Assembly: GCA_030425685.1 (NCBI GenBank) | Contig: JAUIAD010000013.1 | Span: 29,334-93,333, forward strand | From: Gammaproteobacteria bacterium | Lineage (GTDB): Bacteria; Pseudomonadota; Gammaproteobacteria; Coxiellales; Coxiellaceae | DNA length: 64,000 nt | Reading direction: 5' to 3' | Shown here: piece by piece, positions 27,908 to 35,874 of the stretch | How the letters are laid out: each line of letters opens with the position of its first letter | Position numbering within the stretch: position 1 is the first letter of the stretch | Notes under the pieces: model-generated | Database searches by the model: none | What the model was told of the DNA's origin: nothing | The model's input: the letters and a program-made list of their open reading frames with translations, nothing else | Program-made: the position numbers and the translations under genes

Positions 27908-28741
27908 TTGCTAACCGTTTCACAGGCCATTGTGCAAACCTCGCATCAATTTCAAGATAAGCTTGAAACGCCACGCTTAGACGCAGAGATATTGGTGGGA
28001 GCAGTGGTGCAATTTACTCGCACGCAGCTTTTTTCACATTCTGAAAAGATATTAACAACATCCGAGGAATTATTGTTAGCTGACTATGTCAATAGGCGTT
28101 TGCAAGGTGAGCCGGTAGCATTGATTTTAGGCTATAAAGAATTCTGGTCGTTAAAATTAAAAGTGACAGGCGATACCTTAATTCCACGCCCTGAAACAGA
28201 AGATCTAGTAGAGTGGATACTTAGTAATTTCCCCAAAGAAAAACCGTTGCATGTTGCAGACCTAGGCGTTGGTACTGGTGCTATCGCTTTGGCTTTAGCG
28301 CAAGAGCGTCCTTTGTGGGAGATTGCTGCTACGGACTATTCAGAAAAAGCATTAGCGGTCGCTAAAGAAAATGCAAATGCGCATCAGTTGGAAAATGTGA
28401 GCTTTTATCAGGGTTCGTGGTGCACTGCTTTGCCGAAAGGAGGTTATGATGTGATTGTTAGTAATCCCCCTTATATTGCTGAAGGTGATCCTCATTTAGA
28501 GCAGTTAACCTACGAACCATACAGTGCGCTAGCTTCTGGTAAAGACGGTTTGTTAGCCATAAAAACAATTATTAAAGAAGCACCGAGGTACTTGGTTGAA
28601 GGGGGTGCTTTAATTATCGAGCACGGTTTTGATCAATCGGAAGCTGTGGTAGCGTTGATGCAAGCGGGTGGTTTTTTAAATGTAATTGATCATAATGATT
28701 TGGCTGGATTGGCGCGTTTTATTAGTGGATGGTTGCCTTAG
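27908..28741 (+). CDS. prmC: Release factor glutamine methyltransferase PrmC
   Basis: SAM-dependent methyltransferase that modifies the GGQ glutamine of release factors. 277 residues with PRPETEDLVEW, the SAM site ADLGVGTGAIALALA and the catalytic NPPY (VSNPPYIAEGD). A TGA lies three codons upstream and no ATG is available, so initiation must be at TTG 27908, with a GAGAG box. It is 81 bp after prfA. Confidence 0.95.
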   Translation: MLTVSQAIVQTSHQFQDKLETPRLDAEILVGAVVQFTRTQLFSHSEKILTTSEELLLADYVNRRLQGEPVALILGYKEFWSLKLKVTGDTLIPRPETEDLVEWILSNFPKEKPLHVADLGVGTGAIALALAQERPLWEIAATDYSEKALAVAKENANAHQLENVSFYQGSWCTALPKGGYDVIVSNPPYIAEGDPHLEQLTYEPYSALASGKDGLLAIKTIIKEAPRYLVEGGALIIEHGFDQSEAVVALMQAGGFLNVIDHNDLAGLARFISGWLP

Positions 28742-28822
28742 AGGCTGGATGCTGTGGTTGAGCCACAGTATAGCAGGCATTTATCAACCATTTTGAGTCA
28801 GTAACAAAAATTAATTGAGTGA

Positions 28823-29872
28823 GTGGCAAAAGTGACTAATAGCAAGAAAATAGGTGTCTTACTAATGAATACTGGCACACCTGATGCCGCGGATGTGTCA
28901 TCAGTGCGTCGCTATTTGCGAGAGTTTTTATCGGATCCGCGCGTTGTGGACTTGCCTAGTTTTCCACGCTGGCTGTTGCTTAATTTTATTATTTTACCTT
29001 TTCGTCCTAAGCGCTCTAGTAAGGCGTATCAGAAAATATGGACGTCGGAAGGTTCGCCATTGTTAACCAATAGTCTTGCCTTTAAAAAGCAGTTATCTGA
29101 TAAGTTGCCAGAGAATTATATTGTTGCTTTGGGTATGCGTTATGGTAATCCGAGTATTGCTTCGGCAGTGGATGCTTTGGCTGTTGCTGGTTGTCAGAAA
29201 ATAATAGTATTACCGTTATTCCCGCAATATGCCGAGGCGGCAACGGGTTCTGCTATTCAAAAAGCGCTGGAAAAAATTTCAGACTTGGCGAATATCCCTG
29301 ATATTGTTGTTAAGCGGGACTTTTATAATGAACCGTATTTTTTGCAAATGACTTCTGCGCATATTCGCCAGCATTTACAGAATATTAAGTTTGATTTATT
29401 GGCTTTCAGTTATCATGGTTTGCCAGAGCGGCAATTAAAACCCAGTATTTGTCAGCAAAAGGCTTGTGATCGTCTTAAGCCGTGCCCTGAGATTAGTGAG
29501 AAAAATGCAGCCTGTTATCGAGCGCAATGCTATGCAACCTCAAAGGCATTAACGACAGCGTTGGGTTTGGAGGATAAGCAAACCACGACGTGCTTTCAGT
29601 CTCGATTAGGGCGTATTCCTTGGATAAAGCCTTATACGGATGAGGCTTTGCCGCAATGGCTGGCGCAAGGTGTTAAAAATATTGCGTTGTTTTGCCCTTC
29701 CTTTGTGGCCGATTGTTTAGAAACCTTGGAAGAAATTGGCATGGTGTTACGTGAGCAATGGCGTGCATTGGGGGGTGCAGAATTTCATTTAATTCCTAGC
29801 TTAAATGCACAAAGTGCTTGGGTCGATAGCATGGCTGATCATATCGTTAATACGCTTGATTCGTTGCCCTAA
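28823..29872 (+). CDS. hemH: Ferrochelatase HemH
   Basis: This terminal haem enzyme inserts Fe2+ into protoporphyrin IX. 349 residues; the active-site His is in FSYHGLPERQ and the conserved Glu in CPSFVADCLETLEEI. The IGVLLMNTGTPDA N terminus is typical. The start is GTG at 28823; a second GTG nine bases later is possible. It is near hemA, so two tetrapyrrole genes flank prfA-prmC. Confidence 0.95.
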   Translation: MAKVTNSKKIGVLLMNTGTPDAADVSSVRRYLREFLSDPRVVDLPSFPRWLLLNFIILPFRPKRSSKAYQKIWTSEGSPLLTNSLAFKKQLSDKLPENYIVALGMRYGNPSIASAVDALAVAGCQKIIVLPLFPQYAEAATGSAIQKALEKISDLANIPDIVVKRDFYNEPYFLQMTSAHIRQHLQNIKFDLLAFSYHGLPERQLKPSICQQKACDRLKPCPEISEKNAACYRAQCYATSKALTTALGLEDKQTTTCFQSRLGRIPWIKPYTDEALPQWLAQGVKNIALFCPSFVADCLETLEEIGMVLREQWRALGGAEFHLIPSLNAQSAWVDSMADHIVNTLDSLP

Positions 29873-29962
29873 TGCTTACAAATTGAATTGATACTGGTAA
29901 AATGTTCGCGACTGTGGACCTGCCACTTTGGTATGGCAACACAATAGAGATAGGGCTTTCTT

Positions 29963-30397
29963 ATGCAAAAACAAAATGGAAACAGCTTGTTGGAGATTTT
30001 GCTAGTCGTGGCCGTTGCTAGCATTCTTATTGTGTTAGCGGTGCGGTACTTCACAACCACCAATAGCAATGTGCAGGTGGTGCAAGCGATTAGTAAGATT
30101 GATCGTGTTGTCAGGGCAAGTTATAGATGGCTAGAAATTGAACGGAAGGAGAGTTTCCAAGGTGGCGATGTTATTAGCATGCAAGCGCTGGTAAAGGCAG
30201 GCTTGTTAGATAATAACGATAAAATAAATCCGTGGGGTGGGAATATTATTATTAAGCCTGGGGCCGACCCTAAACACATTAAGGTAAGCTTAGAGAATGT
30301 CAGTTTGCCTGCTTGTAATAACTTATATCAGCGCTTAAAGGGTGTTGCCAGCAAGCAATACGCTTGCTCGGGTGATGCGTATACTGGAGAATTTTAA
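29963..30397 (+). CDS. Orphan type IVb-like prepilin
   Basis: A 144-residue protein with a class III prepilin leader: MQKQNG, then cleavage before NSLLEILLVVAVASIL, with Glu at +5 of the mature form and a long hydrophobic helix. The C-terminal half has a WGG motif (NPWGGNIII) and a Cys pair, and its arrangement parallels the putative major pilin at 49.5-50.0 kb: a Q-LVKAG-L segment, WGG, then N-LP-x-x-C. It is thus a paralogue, 19 kb away from the pilus locus. It stands between hemH and rdgB, and rdgB starts on the base after its stop codon. Confidence 0.82.
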   Translation: MQKQNGNSLLEILLVVAVASILIVLAVRYFTTTNSNVQVVQAISKIDRVVRASYRWLEIERKESFQGGDVISMQALVKAGLLDNNDKINPWGGNIIIKPGADPKHIKVSLENVSLPACNNLYQRLKGVASKQYACSGDAYTGEF

Positions 30398-30997
30398 ATG
30401 TTAGAAATTGTTGTGGCGAGTTCCAATAAGGGTAAAATTGCCGAAATAAAAGCAGCGTTGCAAGACTTACCGATTAAATTAATTCCGCAAGATGATCTTA
30501 ATATTGAAGATGTTGAGGAAACAGGAACAACCTTTGTAGAAAATGCCATTATTAAAGCGCGACATGCTGCGAAGGTTTCAGGACTGCCTGTGATCGCAGA
30601 TGATTCTGGTTTGGTGATTGATTCTCTGGGTGGGGCACCTGGCGTGCGCAGCGCACGTTTTGCTGGTGAAAATGCGGATGATAATGACCGTAATAATAAA
30701 GTGTTGGAAGCGATGGCAGGCACCGGTGAAGATGATCGTCATGCCAGTTTTCATTGTGTCACTGTTTTATTAGAAACTGAAAATGATCCTGCACCTTTGA
30801 TTTGTGAGGGTGTATGGGATGGTGAGATCTTAACAGCACCACGTGGTGACAAGGGTTTTGGCTACGATCCTATTTTTTATGTGCCAACACATGATTGTAG
30901 TGCTGCGGAATTAGATGCAAAGCAAAAAAATGAAGTCAGTCATCGTGGCGAGGCACTGCGTCAATTACATGATGTATTAAACGAAGTTGTTGGCTAA
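30398..30997 (+). CDS. rdgB: dITP/XTP pyrophosphatase RdgB
   Basis: A 199-residue Ham1-family house-cleaning enzyme that hydrolyses dITP, ITP and XTP to monophosphates. It shows ASSNKGKIAEI at the N terminus, the metal-site ADDSGLVIDSLGGAPGVRSAR and GDKGFGYDPIF. The ATG follows the pilin stop immediately, so translation is probably coupled to that gene. Confidence 0.96.
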   Translation: MLEIVVASSNKGKIAEIKAALQDLPIKLIPQDDLNIEDVEETGTTFVENAIIKARHAAKVSGLPVIADDSGLVIDSLGGAPGVRSARFAGENADDNDRNNKVLEAMAGTGEDDRHASFHCVTVLLETENDPAPLICEGVWDGEILTAPRGDKGFGYDPIFYVPTHDCSAAELDAKQKNEVSHRGEALRQLHDVLNEVVG

Positions 30998-31110
30998 AGT
31001 TAGAAAACAAGTCGGCAACTAATATATCCAAATAAAAACAGATAGTTAAGCATTATCCTGGATGTGCTATATTTTGCCTATCGGCAGTATAGTCCGAAAG
31101 GAGAAATGCT

Positions 31111-32283
31111 ATGTCCTACGAACCCTCCAAGCGCAGCCGCATGGTTTCTTTGTCGCAGAAATTTACTGAGATAGCCAATGAAATGGAGGCGCAGGGTAAG
31201 CGTGTTATTCGTATGCACGCTGGTGAGCCTAGCGATTCACCGCCTAAAAGGGCGCTCGACTTTGTCACCAAAATTATTCAACAAAAGCACTGTGGTTATA
31301 CGGGATCAACGGGGATTGTTGAATTACGAAATCGCATTGCAAAGCATTATAAAGAGAAATACGATGTTGAGGTCGATCCCAGTCAGGTTATCGTTACTAT
31401 TGGTGCATCGACAGCATTTTTTGGCGCTTGCCTTACTGCTTTTGAGCGTGGGGAAAAAATAATTGTTCCATATCCTTCTTATCCCAGTTATCAAATGATA
31501 TTTGAACTTATGGGTATTGAAGTGATTGGTATACCTACTTATCCAGAAAATAATATGATGCCGACTGTCGAGGACTTGGAGAAAGTTAAGGAAGATGCAC
31601 GTGGCTTGTTACTGATTAGTCCGAACAATCCTTCCGGCGCCATCATTAGTGCGAGTGAATTAAAAAAAGTTGCAGACTACTGTGAGAGCAGGGGAATTCG
31701 TTTAATTTCGGATGAAATTTATCATGGGGTTGAATATGATCCTGATGTTAAGGCAGACACTGCATTGCGTTATTCCGAGCATGCTGTTGTCATTAATAGT
31801 TTTTCAAAATACTATTCGATTGCGGGTTGGCGTCTTGGCTGGCTGGTGGTGCCACCAAATTTTGCAGAGCCTATCGCGAATTTATTAAGGAATTTATATA
31901 TTTGTCCGACAACGCCGTCGCAATACTTAGCGTTAGCGGTTCTTGATTGTAAAAATGAGCTTGAGCAGTCTTTGCAGCGTTACGCTACAAATAGAGATAT
32001 TATGTTGCGTGAAATGCCGAAGGCTGGTTTTGATCAGTTTGTCTCGCCACAAGGTGCATTTTATTTTTATACGCATGTCGCAGAACTGGAAAAAGACTCT
32101 GCGGTGTTTTGTGAGCGTATGTTGAGAGAAACGGGAATTTCTAGTCTGCCAGGTAGTAAATATGATCCGTTAAATGGGAAACATTATGTGCGCTTCTCTT
32201 ATGCAGGTTCGACTGAAGAAATTGAAGAGGCGATGGAAATTTTAAAAAAATGGCGGCATGAGAATTGGCCGCAGCTTGAATAA
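31111..32283 (+). CDS. PLP-dependent class I/II aminotransferase
   Basis: A 390-residue fold-type I aminotransferase of the aspartate/aromatic group. It shows GSTGIVELR-RIA, the NNPSGA motif, SDEIYHGVEY and the PLP lysine in SFSKYYSIAGWRLGW, with the substrate Arg near HYVRFSYAG. It has its own AAAGGAG box. A TGCTATATT sequence upstream is a possible extended -10. The substrate cannot be fixed from sequence. After its TAA the same frame stays open for 68 more codons to 32490. Confidence 0.9.
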   Translation: MSYEPSKRSRMVSLSQKFTEIANEMEAQGKRVIRMHAGEPSDSPPKRALDFVTKIIQQKHCGYTGSTGIVELRNRIAKHYKEKYDVEVDPSQVIVTIGASTAFFGACLTAFERGEKIIVPYPSYPSYQMIFELMGIEVIGIPTYPENNMMPTVEDLEKVKEDARGLLLISPNNPSGAIISASELKKVADYCESRGIRLISDEIYHGVEYDPDVKADTALRYSEHAVVINSFSKYYSIAGWRLGWLVVPPNFAEPIANLLRNLYICPTTPSQYLALAVLDCKNELEQSLQRYATNRDIMLREMPKAGFDQFVSPQGAFYFYTHVAELEKDSAVFCERMLRETGISSLPGSKYDPLNGKHYVRFSYAGSTEEIEEAMEILKKWRHENWPQLE

Positions 32284-32302
32284 TGGGTAGGGTTTTGTAA
32301 AC

Positions 32303-32334
32303 AGGAGTTTCGCACTTGTGCGAAACAAAACAAA
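32303..32334 (+). repeat. 32-bp direct repeat, copy 1
   Basis: The core GTTTCGCACTTGTGCGAAAC is a perfect 9-bp-arm palindrome, flanked by AGGA and AAACAAA. The second copy at 33601-33632 matches at 31 of 32 positions in the same orientation. The two copies lie 1298 bp apart and bracket the CaaX remnant and the orphan gene. Confidence 0.9.
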
Positions 32335-32490
32335 GATTTAACGGCCTATGAGTATTCGCATGAGTTAGCGGAACAATGTTTTAATAAGTCAGGTTTTCAA
32401 GATTGCCCGCCCGGGCCGACTGTTGAAGAAATAATACGTGCAGATAAGCAGGCAGAGCAGGATGGCAAATCAAAATGCCTTGTTATGTAG
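32335..32490 (+). pseudogene. Remnant of a protein ending in a CaaX-like prenylation box
   Basis: The frame reads DLTAYEYSHELAEQ, then SGFQDCPPGPTVEEI, and ends GKSKCLVM before TAG. The last four residues fit a CaaX box (Cys, two aliphatic residues, Met) next to lysines, similar to Ras-type C termini. There is no ATG, GTG or TTG upstream in frame before the aminotransferase stop, and the 32-bp repeat interrupts the front. It is best read as the 3' end of a lost effector gene. CaaX-bearing secreted effectors are known in Legionella. A chance open frame is the alternative. Confidence 0.35.
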
Positions 32491-32780
32491 TCGGTCTTTG
32501 ATGAATGATCTTTTATGCATTGTTAAAACGTTTTTCATTTATTAATAAAGTATTGTCACTAAATAAAAAACATTAAGAAAGCCTGAGCAACATATTTGTT
32601 ACATAATAATAGCATTTTGTTACGAAGTAGTGATTGCAGATGTATGCTTCTTTGCTATATCGTCACATCGTGAATAAATACTCCGGTCGTAAGGTTACAT
32701 TTACTGGCTTTAATTTTTTCCGCTCTATTTAAGGCTATTTTATAGAGCAATACTTCTAATCTAAAATAGGCGACAAAGAT

Positions 32781-33536
32781 ATGAGAAACGCTTTAACAAA
32801 TATCTCCCAGCAAGTAGCAGCAACCACCCGCGCCATCAGTGGTTGTCTGGATATAAGGCATGCATGTGCTGCAGTGGTTGCCGTTATGGCCTACTCAATG
32901 TACTGCGCCAAAACGATGACTGAAGGCACAATGCCTGATGCAATGCCAGCTGAAACTTCTTTTGCTGACCTCCCGCTTGTAGTCAGCGGGCCTTATCAGG
33001 TTAACTCGGGATTTCTTAGTTACAGCGCTGTCTCAATTGATACCTTTGATAGCGATAAAATATTACAGGCAGCCTATAATTTAGGCTATGCTGGGGCTCT
33101 GTCTAATTTAGTGGTTAATATCATCCTGCAGTTTTTACAAGCCAGTCCAGAAATATTTAAATCCCTATTGCAAAAAGGATGTGAGCATATTGCCAGCTAT
33201 GTTCGTCTACAAGATGGAAATGGTAATCCGCCAACGCTAGATAACATGGTTGAGTATTTTGAACAAGAAGTTAGTCTTAAAAGTATCGCAGAAACACTGG
33301 GTGCCGTTAAGGTGCGAGCTTTCGTGATATTTTCAGGATTTAAGTGCACGGCTAGCCACTACGCCGAAGCGTCAAAATATGCAGTTGCAGCCGGTGGCTC
33401 TATTGTGCAAGAGAAGCTTAACTATGCCTATTCGGCATTATTTCATGCTAATGATGAGCCTTCTGCTGAAACACTTGAGCGGGCACTTGATGGTGCGGTA
33501 GAGCATCCTGGTGTGACTACGGTTTCTGCAGGGTGA
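32781..33536 (+). CDS. Orphan protein of unknown function between direct repeats
   Basis: A 251-residue protein with no recognised domain. A moderately hydrophobic segment at residues 28-45 (HACAAVVAVMAYSMYC) could be a membrane anchor or uncleaved signal, and a second lies around 105-120 (LSNLVVNIILQFL). The rest is predicted helical. AGGCGACAAAG precedes the ATG at workable spacing. The gene lies between two 32-bp direct repeats and has unknown neighbours on both sides, which suggests it was acquired or is mobile. Confidence 0.6.
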   Translation: MRNALTNISQQVAATTRAISGCLDIRHACAAVVAVMAYSMYCAKTMTEGTMPDAMPAETSFADLPLVVSGPYQVNSGFLSYSAVSIDTFDSDKILQAAYNLGYAGALSNLVVNIILQFLQASPEIFKSLLQKGCEHIASYVRLQDGNGNPPTLDNMVEYFEQEVSLKSIAETLGAVKVRAFVIFSGFKCTASHYAEASKYAVAAGGSIVQEKLNYAYSALFHANDEPSAETLERALDGAVEHPGVTTVSAG

Positions 33537-34139
33537 TTACAAATTTTTTGCTTGATTGGTGCGCTCAATGTGATGCTCGATGTGACTTCTGAATAGAAAT
33601 AGGAGTTTCGCGCTTGTGCGAAACAAAACAAATCCCGATGGGGATTTTCAAGGGGAGAATCGGGATTCTCCCCTTGAATCGCACCCTAACGGGCACAGGC
33701 CGTCAATGCGAGCTAGCTCGCATAGGCGAAATATAACCAGGAAGGAGGTTTGCACTGAAAGTGCGAAACACCTGAGAAGAACAGATGCTTTAGTTGGGTA
33801 GATATTTAATTCGCCCAGTTGAATGTGATCAATTTTTTGTGGCAGTTTGGCTTCTTTTATAGGCTTTGTTAAATGACCATTATTTGTATATGGCGGTTGC
33901 TTTTAGCAGGAATCATATCGCATATAATAAAATTGACCAGGGCTACCTAATGGTATTGCTGATCAAACTGCAAGTGCAAAAAAAATTAACCATAAATCTT
34001 TCCCTTAGCAACAAAATCTTACATAATAGGCATTCGTTAAGACCGTCTTAATGCCAATGGACTCTTCGCAAATGGATCCTGGGTTTGCCGCTCTCCCTAT
34101 TGCAAAAAAGCTTTTATTCAATAGGTTGAGGGTATTTTT
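33537..34139. other. Repeat-rich intergenic region
   Basis: No convincing gene in 603 bp. The first third is the palindromic element at 33601-33777. The remainder is AT-rich, with short open frames (for example from 33866) that lack a ribosome-binding site and any family resemblance. The leader of the DUF2807 gene occupies the last 100 bp. Confidence 0.6.
33601..33777 (+). repeat. Compound palindromic element containing direct repeat copy 2
   Basis: It begins with the second 32-bp repeat (33601-33632). A perfect 14-bp-arm hairpin follows (TCAAGGGGAGAATC at 33648-33661, its complement at 33664-33677), then a 14-bp palindrome GCGAGCTAGCTCGC (33708-33721). It closes with a hairpin related to the first one (GTTTGCACT-gaa-AGTGCGAAAC, 33750-33771). 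The nested symmetric structures look like a complete non-autonomous element or a structured RNA, of which the copy at 32303 keeps only the left end. Confidence 0.65.
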
Positions 34140-34943
34140 ATGAAGAAAACATCGTTGCGTTTCGTGTTGTTATTAGGCCTTTCTTGTTCATCAATTGCGC
34201 TAGCAGGTGGGCCGGATGTTGGGCCTAGTCATCTTCATCGACCAGAAGCAACAACGATTACTCGTAGCATGCACTTGGCACCTTTTGATCATATTAAGGC
34301 GGCGGGGTATTTTCAATTGTATGTTACTAGCCGCGGTGCTGGCAAAAGTAATCAAGTCACTGTTGTTAGAGATACACCAGCGCGCTTGATGGTTAAAGTG
34401 CGCGATCGTACTTTGTATATTGCTTCACGATATTCACCTCTGCGAGGTTATCCTGAGCCACGTGTTACCGTGCGAGTGCCGCGTTTGCAAAGTATTGCTG
34501 TTGCTGGCCCTACAGGGGTTGTGGGTAAAAGTATCCGCTCTGATGGTTTAACCATTAAGTCGAGTGGGTATGGTAATTTAACATTTTCAAATACACCACA
34601 AATCGATCAAATTAATCAAATACGTAATAATATAATTAACATTTCTGGCGTCGACAATGATACTTTGACCGTGATTGAGGCCGGCTTTGGTGAAATTAAT
34701 TTGGGTGGTTATGTTGATCGTTTATATGCGCGTGTTTTTGATGAGAGTACGCTAAATGCAAGAAAACTGAAGGCAAGACATATTTATATTCAAGCAAAGG
34801 ATGAGTCTCGTGCTTATATTACACCGAAAAAATCATTGCGAGCTTTTGCCGCGCAGTCAGCTAATATTTATTATTATAAATATATGAATCATCTAACGCG
34901 TTACTCAGTTGAGTCCGGTAATGTTTTTCAAATGAAATGGTAA
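34140..34943 (+). CDS. DUF2807 (GIN-domain) secreted protein
   Basis: A 267-residue protein with a Sec signal peptide (to IALAGG). The mature part has the pattern of the DUF2807 putative autotransporter adhesin head: a start with FDHIKAAGYFQLYV, then PRVTVRVPRLQSIAVAG and repeated short beta-strand units (LTIKSSGYGNLTF, LNARKLKARHIYIQA) that should stack as a right-handed beta-helix. Periplasmic or surface location is likely. It stands alone with a terminator directly after it. Confidence 0.78.
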   Translation: MKKTSLRFVLLLGLSCSSIALAGGPDVGPSHLHRPEATTITRSMHLAPFDHIKAAGYFQLYVTSRGAGKSNQVTVVRDTPARLMVKVRDRTLYIASRYSPLRGYPEPRVTVRVPRLQSIAVAGPTGVVGKSIRSDGLTIKSSGYGNLTFSNTPQIDQINQIRNNIINISGVDNDTLTVIEAGFGEINLGGYVDRLYARVFDESTLNARKLKARHIYIQAKDESRAYITPKKSLRAFAAQSANIYYYKYMNHLTRYSVESGNVFQMKW

Positions 34944-34959
34944 CCATATTAGTTTAATA

Positions 34960-34989
34960 GGGCGCATCTTTGATGTGTCCTTTCTTTTT
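34960..34989 (+). terminator. Rho-independent terminator of the DUF2807 gene
   Basis: The stem GGGCGCATC-ttt-GATGTGTCC (9 bp with two G-U pairs) is followed by TTTCTTTTT, 17 bp after the stop codon. Confidence 0.75.
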
Positions 34990-35160
34990 AGCCCCCGCAT
35001 CTTTTTCATAAAGTACCGATAAAAAACTACGGTATTGTTTGCTGCTTTCCTCAAGTTCATATTCATAATTGGTTGTGAAGAAAGTTTATTGTGGCACCTT
35101 GATATATGGTTTACTATGTATTATGGTTTACTGTGTATCCTATTTGCTAGAGGCAGGAAA

Positions 35161-35537
35161 ATTAGGGTATTCAAAACTAAGAACTTTGTCCGTTGGCTTC
35201 GAAAGCAAAAAATTACGGAAGAACCGTTAAATAGTGCGATAGAGGAAGTTAAGCAAGGTCTATATGATGCTGATTTGGGTGGTGGTCTTATCAAGAAACG
35301 TGTGGCGAGGAATGGTTGGGGGAAGCGCAGTGGGTGTCGTATATTGCTTGCTTTTAAGTGTGAAGAGCGTATCTTTTGTGTTTTTGGTTTAGCGAAAAAA
35401 GATCGAGATGATTTTGATAAGGATGAATTAACGGTTTTTAAAAATTAGCGAAGCTTTATTTCGCTGCAACCAAAGAAGAGCTCGATAAGATGTTGGCTCA
35501 GGGTTTGCTTTTGGAGGTGTGTGATAAAAAAGAATGA
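35161..35537 (+). pseudogene. Broken RelE/ParE-type toxin (COG4737-like)
   Basis: The translation RVFKTKNFVRWLRKQKI, then GGGLIKKRVARNGWGKRSG, then FCVFGLAKKDRDDF matches RelE-like toxins of the COG4737 type. Two lesions are visible. The expected start codon is ATT (35161) rather than ATG. A run of five A at about 35441-35445 is one base short, so TAG is met at 35446. Adding one A restores KKLAKLYFAATKEELDKML, LLLEV and the family C terminus, ending at 35537 and overlapping the antitoxin. An upstream in-frame extension to 35035 has no ribosome-binding site. A sequencing error in the homopolymer would explain only one lesion. Confidence 0.7.
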
Positions 35538-35847
35538 TAAAACGAAGAAACGGCTTTTGAAAGAAGCGCACGAAATGGCGAAGGGTTTGCATGCTGCAGC
35601 TGTTGCTGATATGGCAACCATGCGCGAGTTTGATGCTTTGTGTGTTCCAAAGGTACGTGAACTTTCTGCGACAAAAATTAAAAAAATTCGTCGTGGTGCT
35701 GGGGTTAGTCAGGCAGTTTTTGCCAAAATTATTAATGTTAGCCTTGCGGCGATTAAGCAATGGGAGCGCGGCGAAAGGAAGCCTAGTGGCGCAGCGCTCA
35801 AATTGCTAAATATTGTTGATACCAAGGGTATCGATATCATTTTGTAG
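35521..35847 (+). CDS. HTH antitoxin, Xre/HigA type
   Basis: A 108-residue protein with a C-terminal helix-turn-helix (LSATKIKKIRRGAGVSQAVF, then VSLAAIKQWERGERKPSG), typical of antitoxins paired downstream of RelE-like toxins. The start is GTG at 35521 behind a GGAGG box, 17 bp inside the restored toxin frame, so coupled translation was the ancestral state. It is intact although the toxin is broken. It would bind the toxin and repress the operon promoter. Confidence 0.85.
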   Translation: MIKKNDKTKKRLLKEAHEMAKGLHAAAVADMATMREFDALCVPKVRELSATKIKKIRRGAGVSQAVFAKIINVSLAAIKQWERGERKPSGAALKLLNIVDTKGIDIIL

Positions 35848-35874
35848 CAACAGCTTAAGCTTTAAGCGTATCAG

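Larger units (their letters stand above)
32284..32780. other. Non-coding accessory stretch with repeat and gene remnant
   Basis: This 497-bp stretch contains the first 32-bp direct repeat (32303-32334), a decayed reading frame ending in CLVM (32335-32490), and about 290 AT-rich bases before the next gene. No intact gene is visible. The AT-rich part probably carries the promoter of the orphan gene at 32781, but no clear -35/-10 pair was found. Confidence 0.6.

Noticed and set aside
33616..33801. 61-codon open frame starting at GTG
   Set aside because: It lies wholly within the nested hairpin element and lacks a ribosome-binding site.
33866..34051. 61-codon open frame
   Set aside because: AT-rich intergenic sequence, no ribosome-binding site, no recognisable protein features.
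35035..35160. N-terminal extension of the toxin frame
   Set aside because: The hydrophobic extension has no ribosome-binding site and is absent from the toxin family; it is upstream non-coding sequence read in frame.
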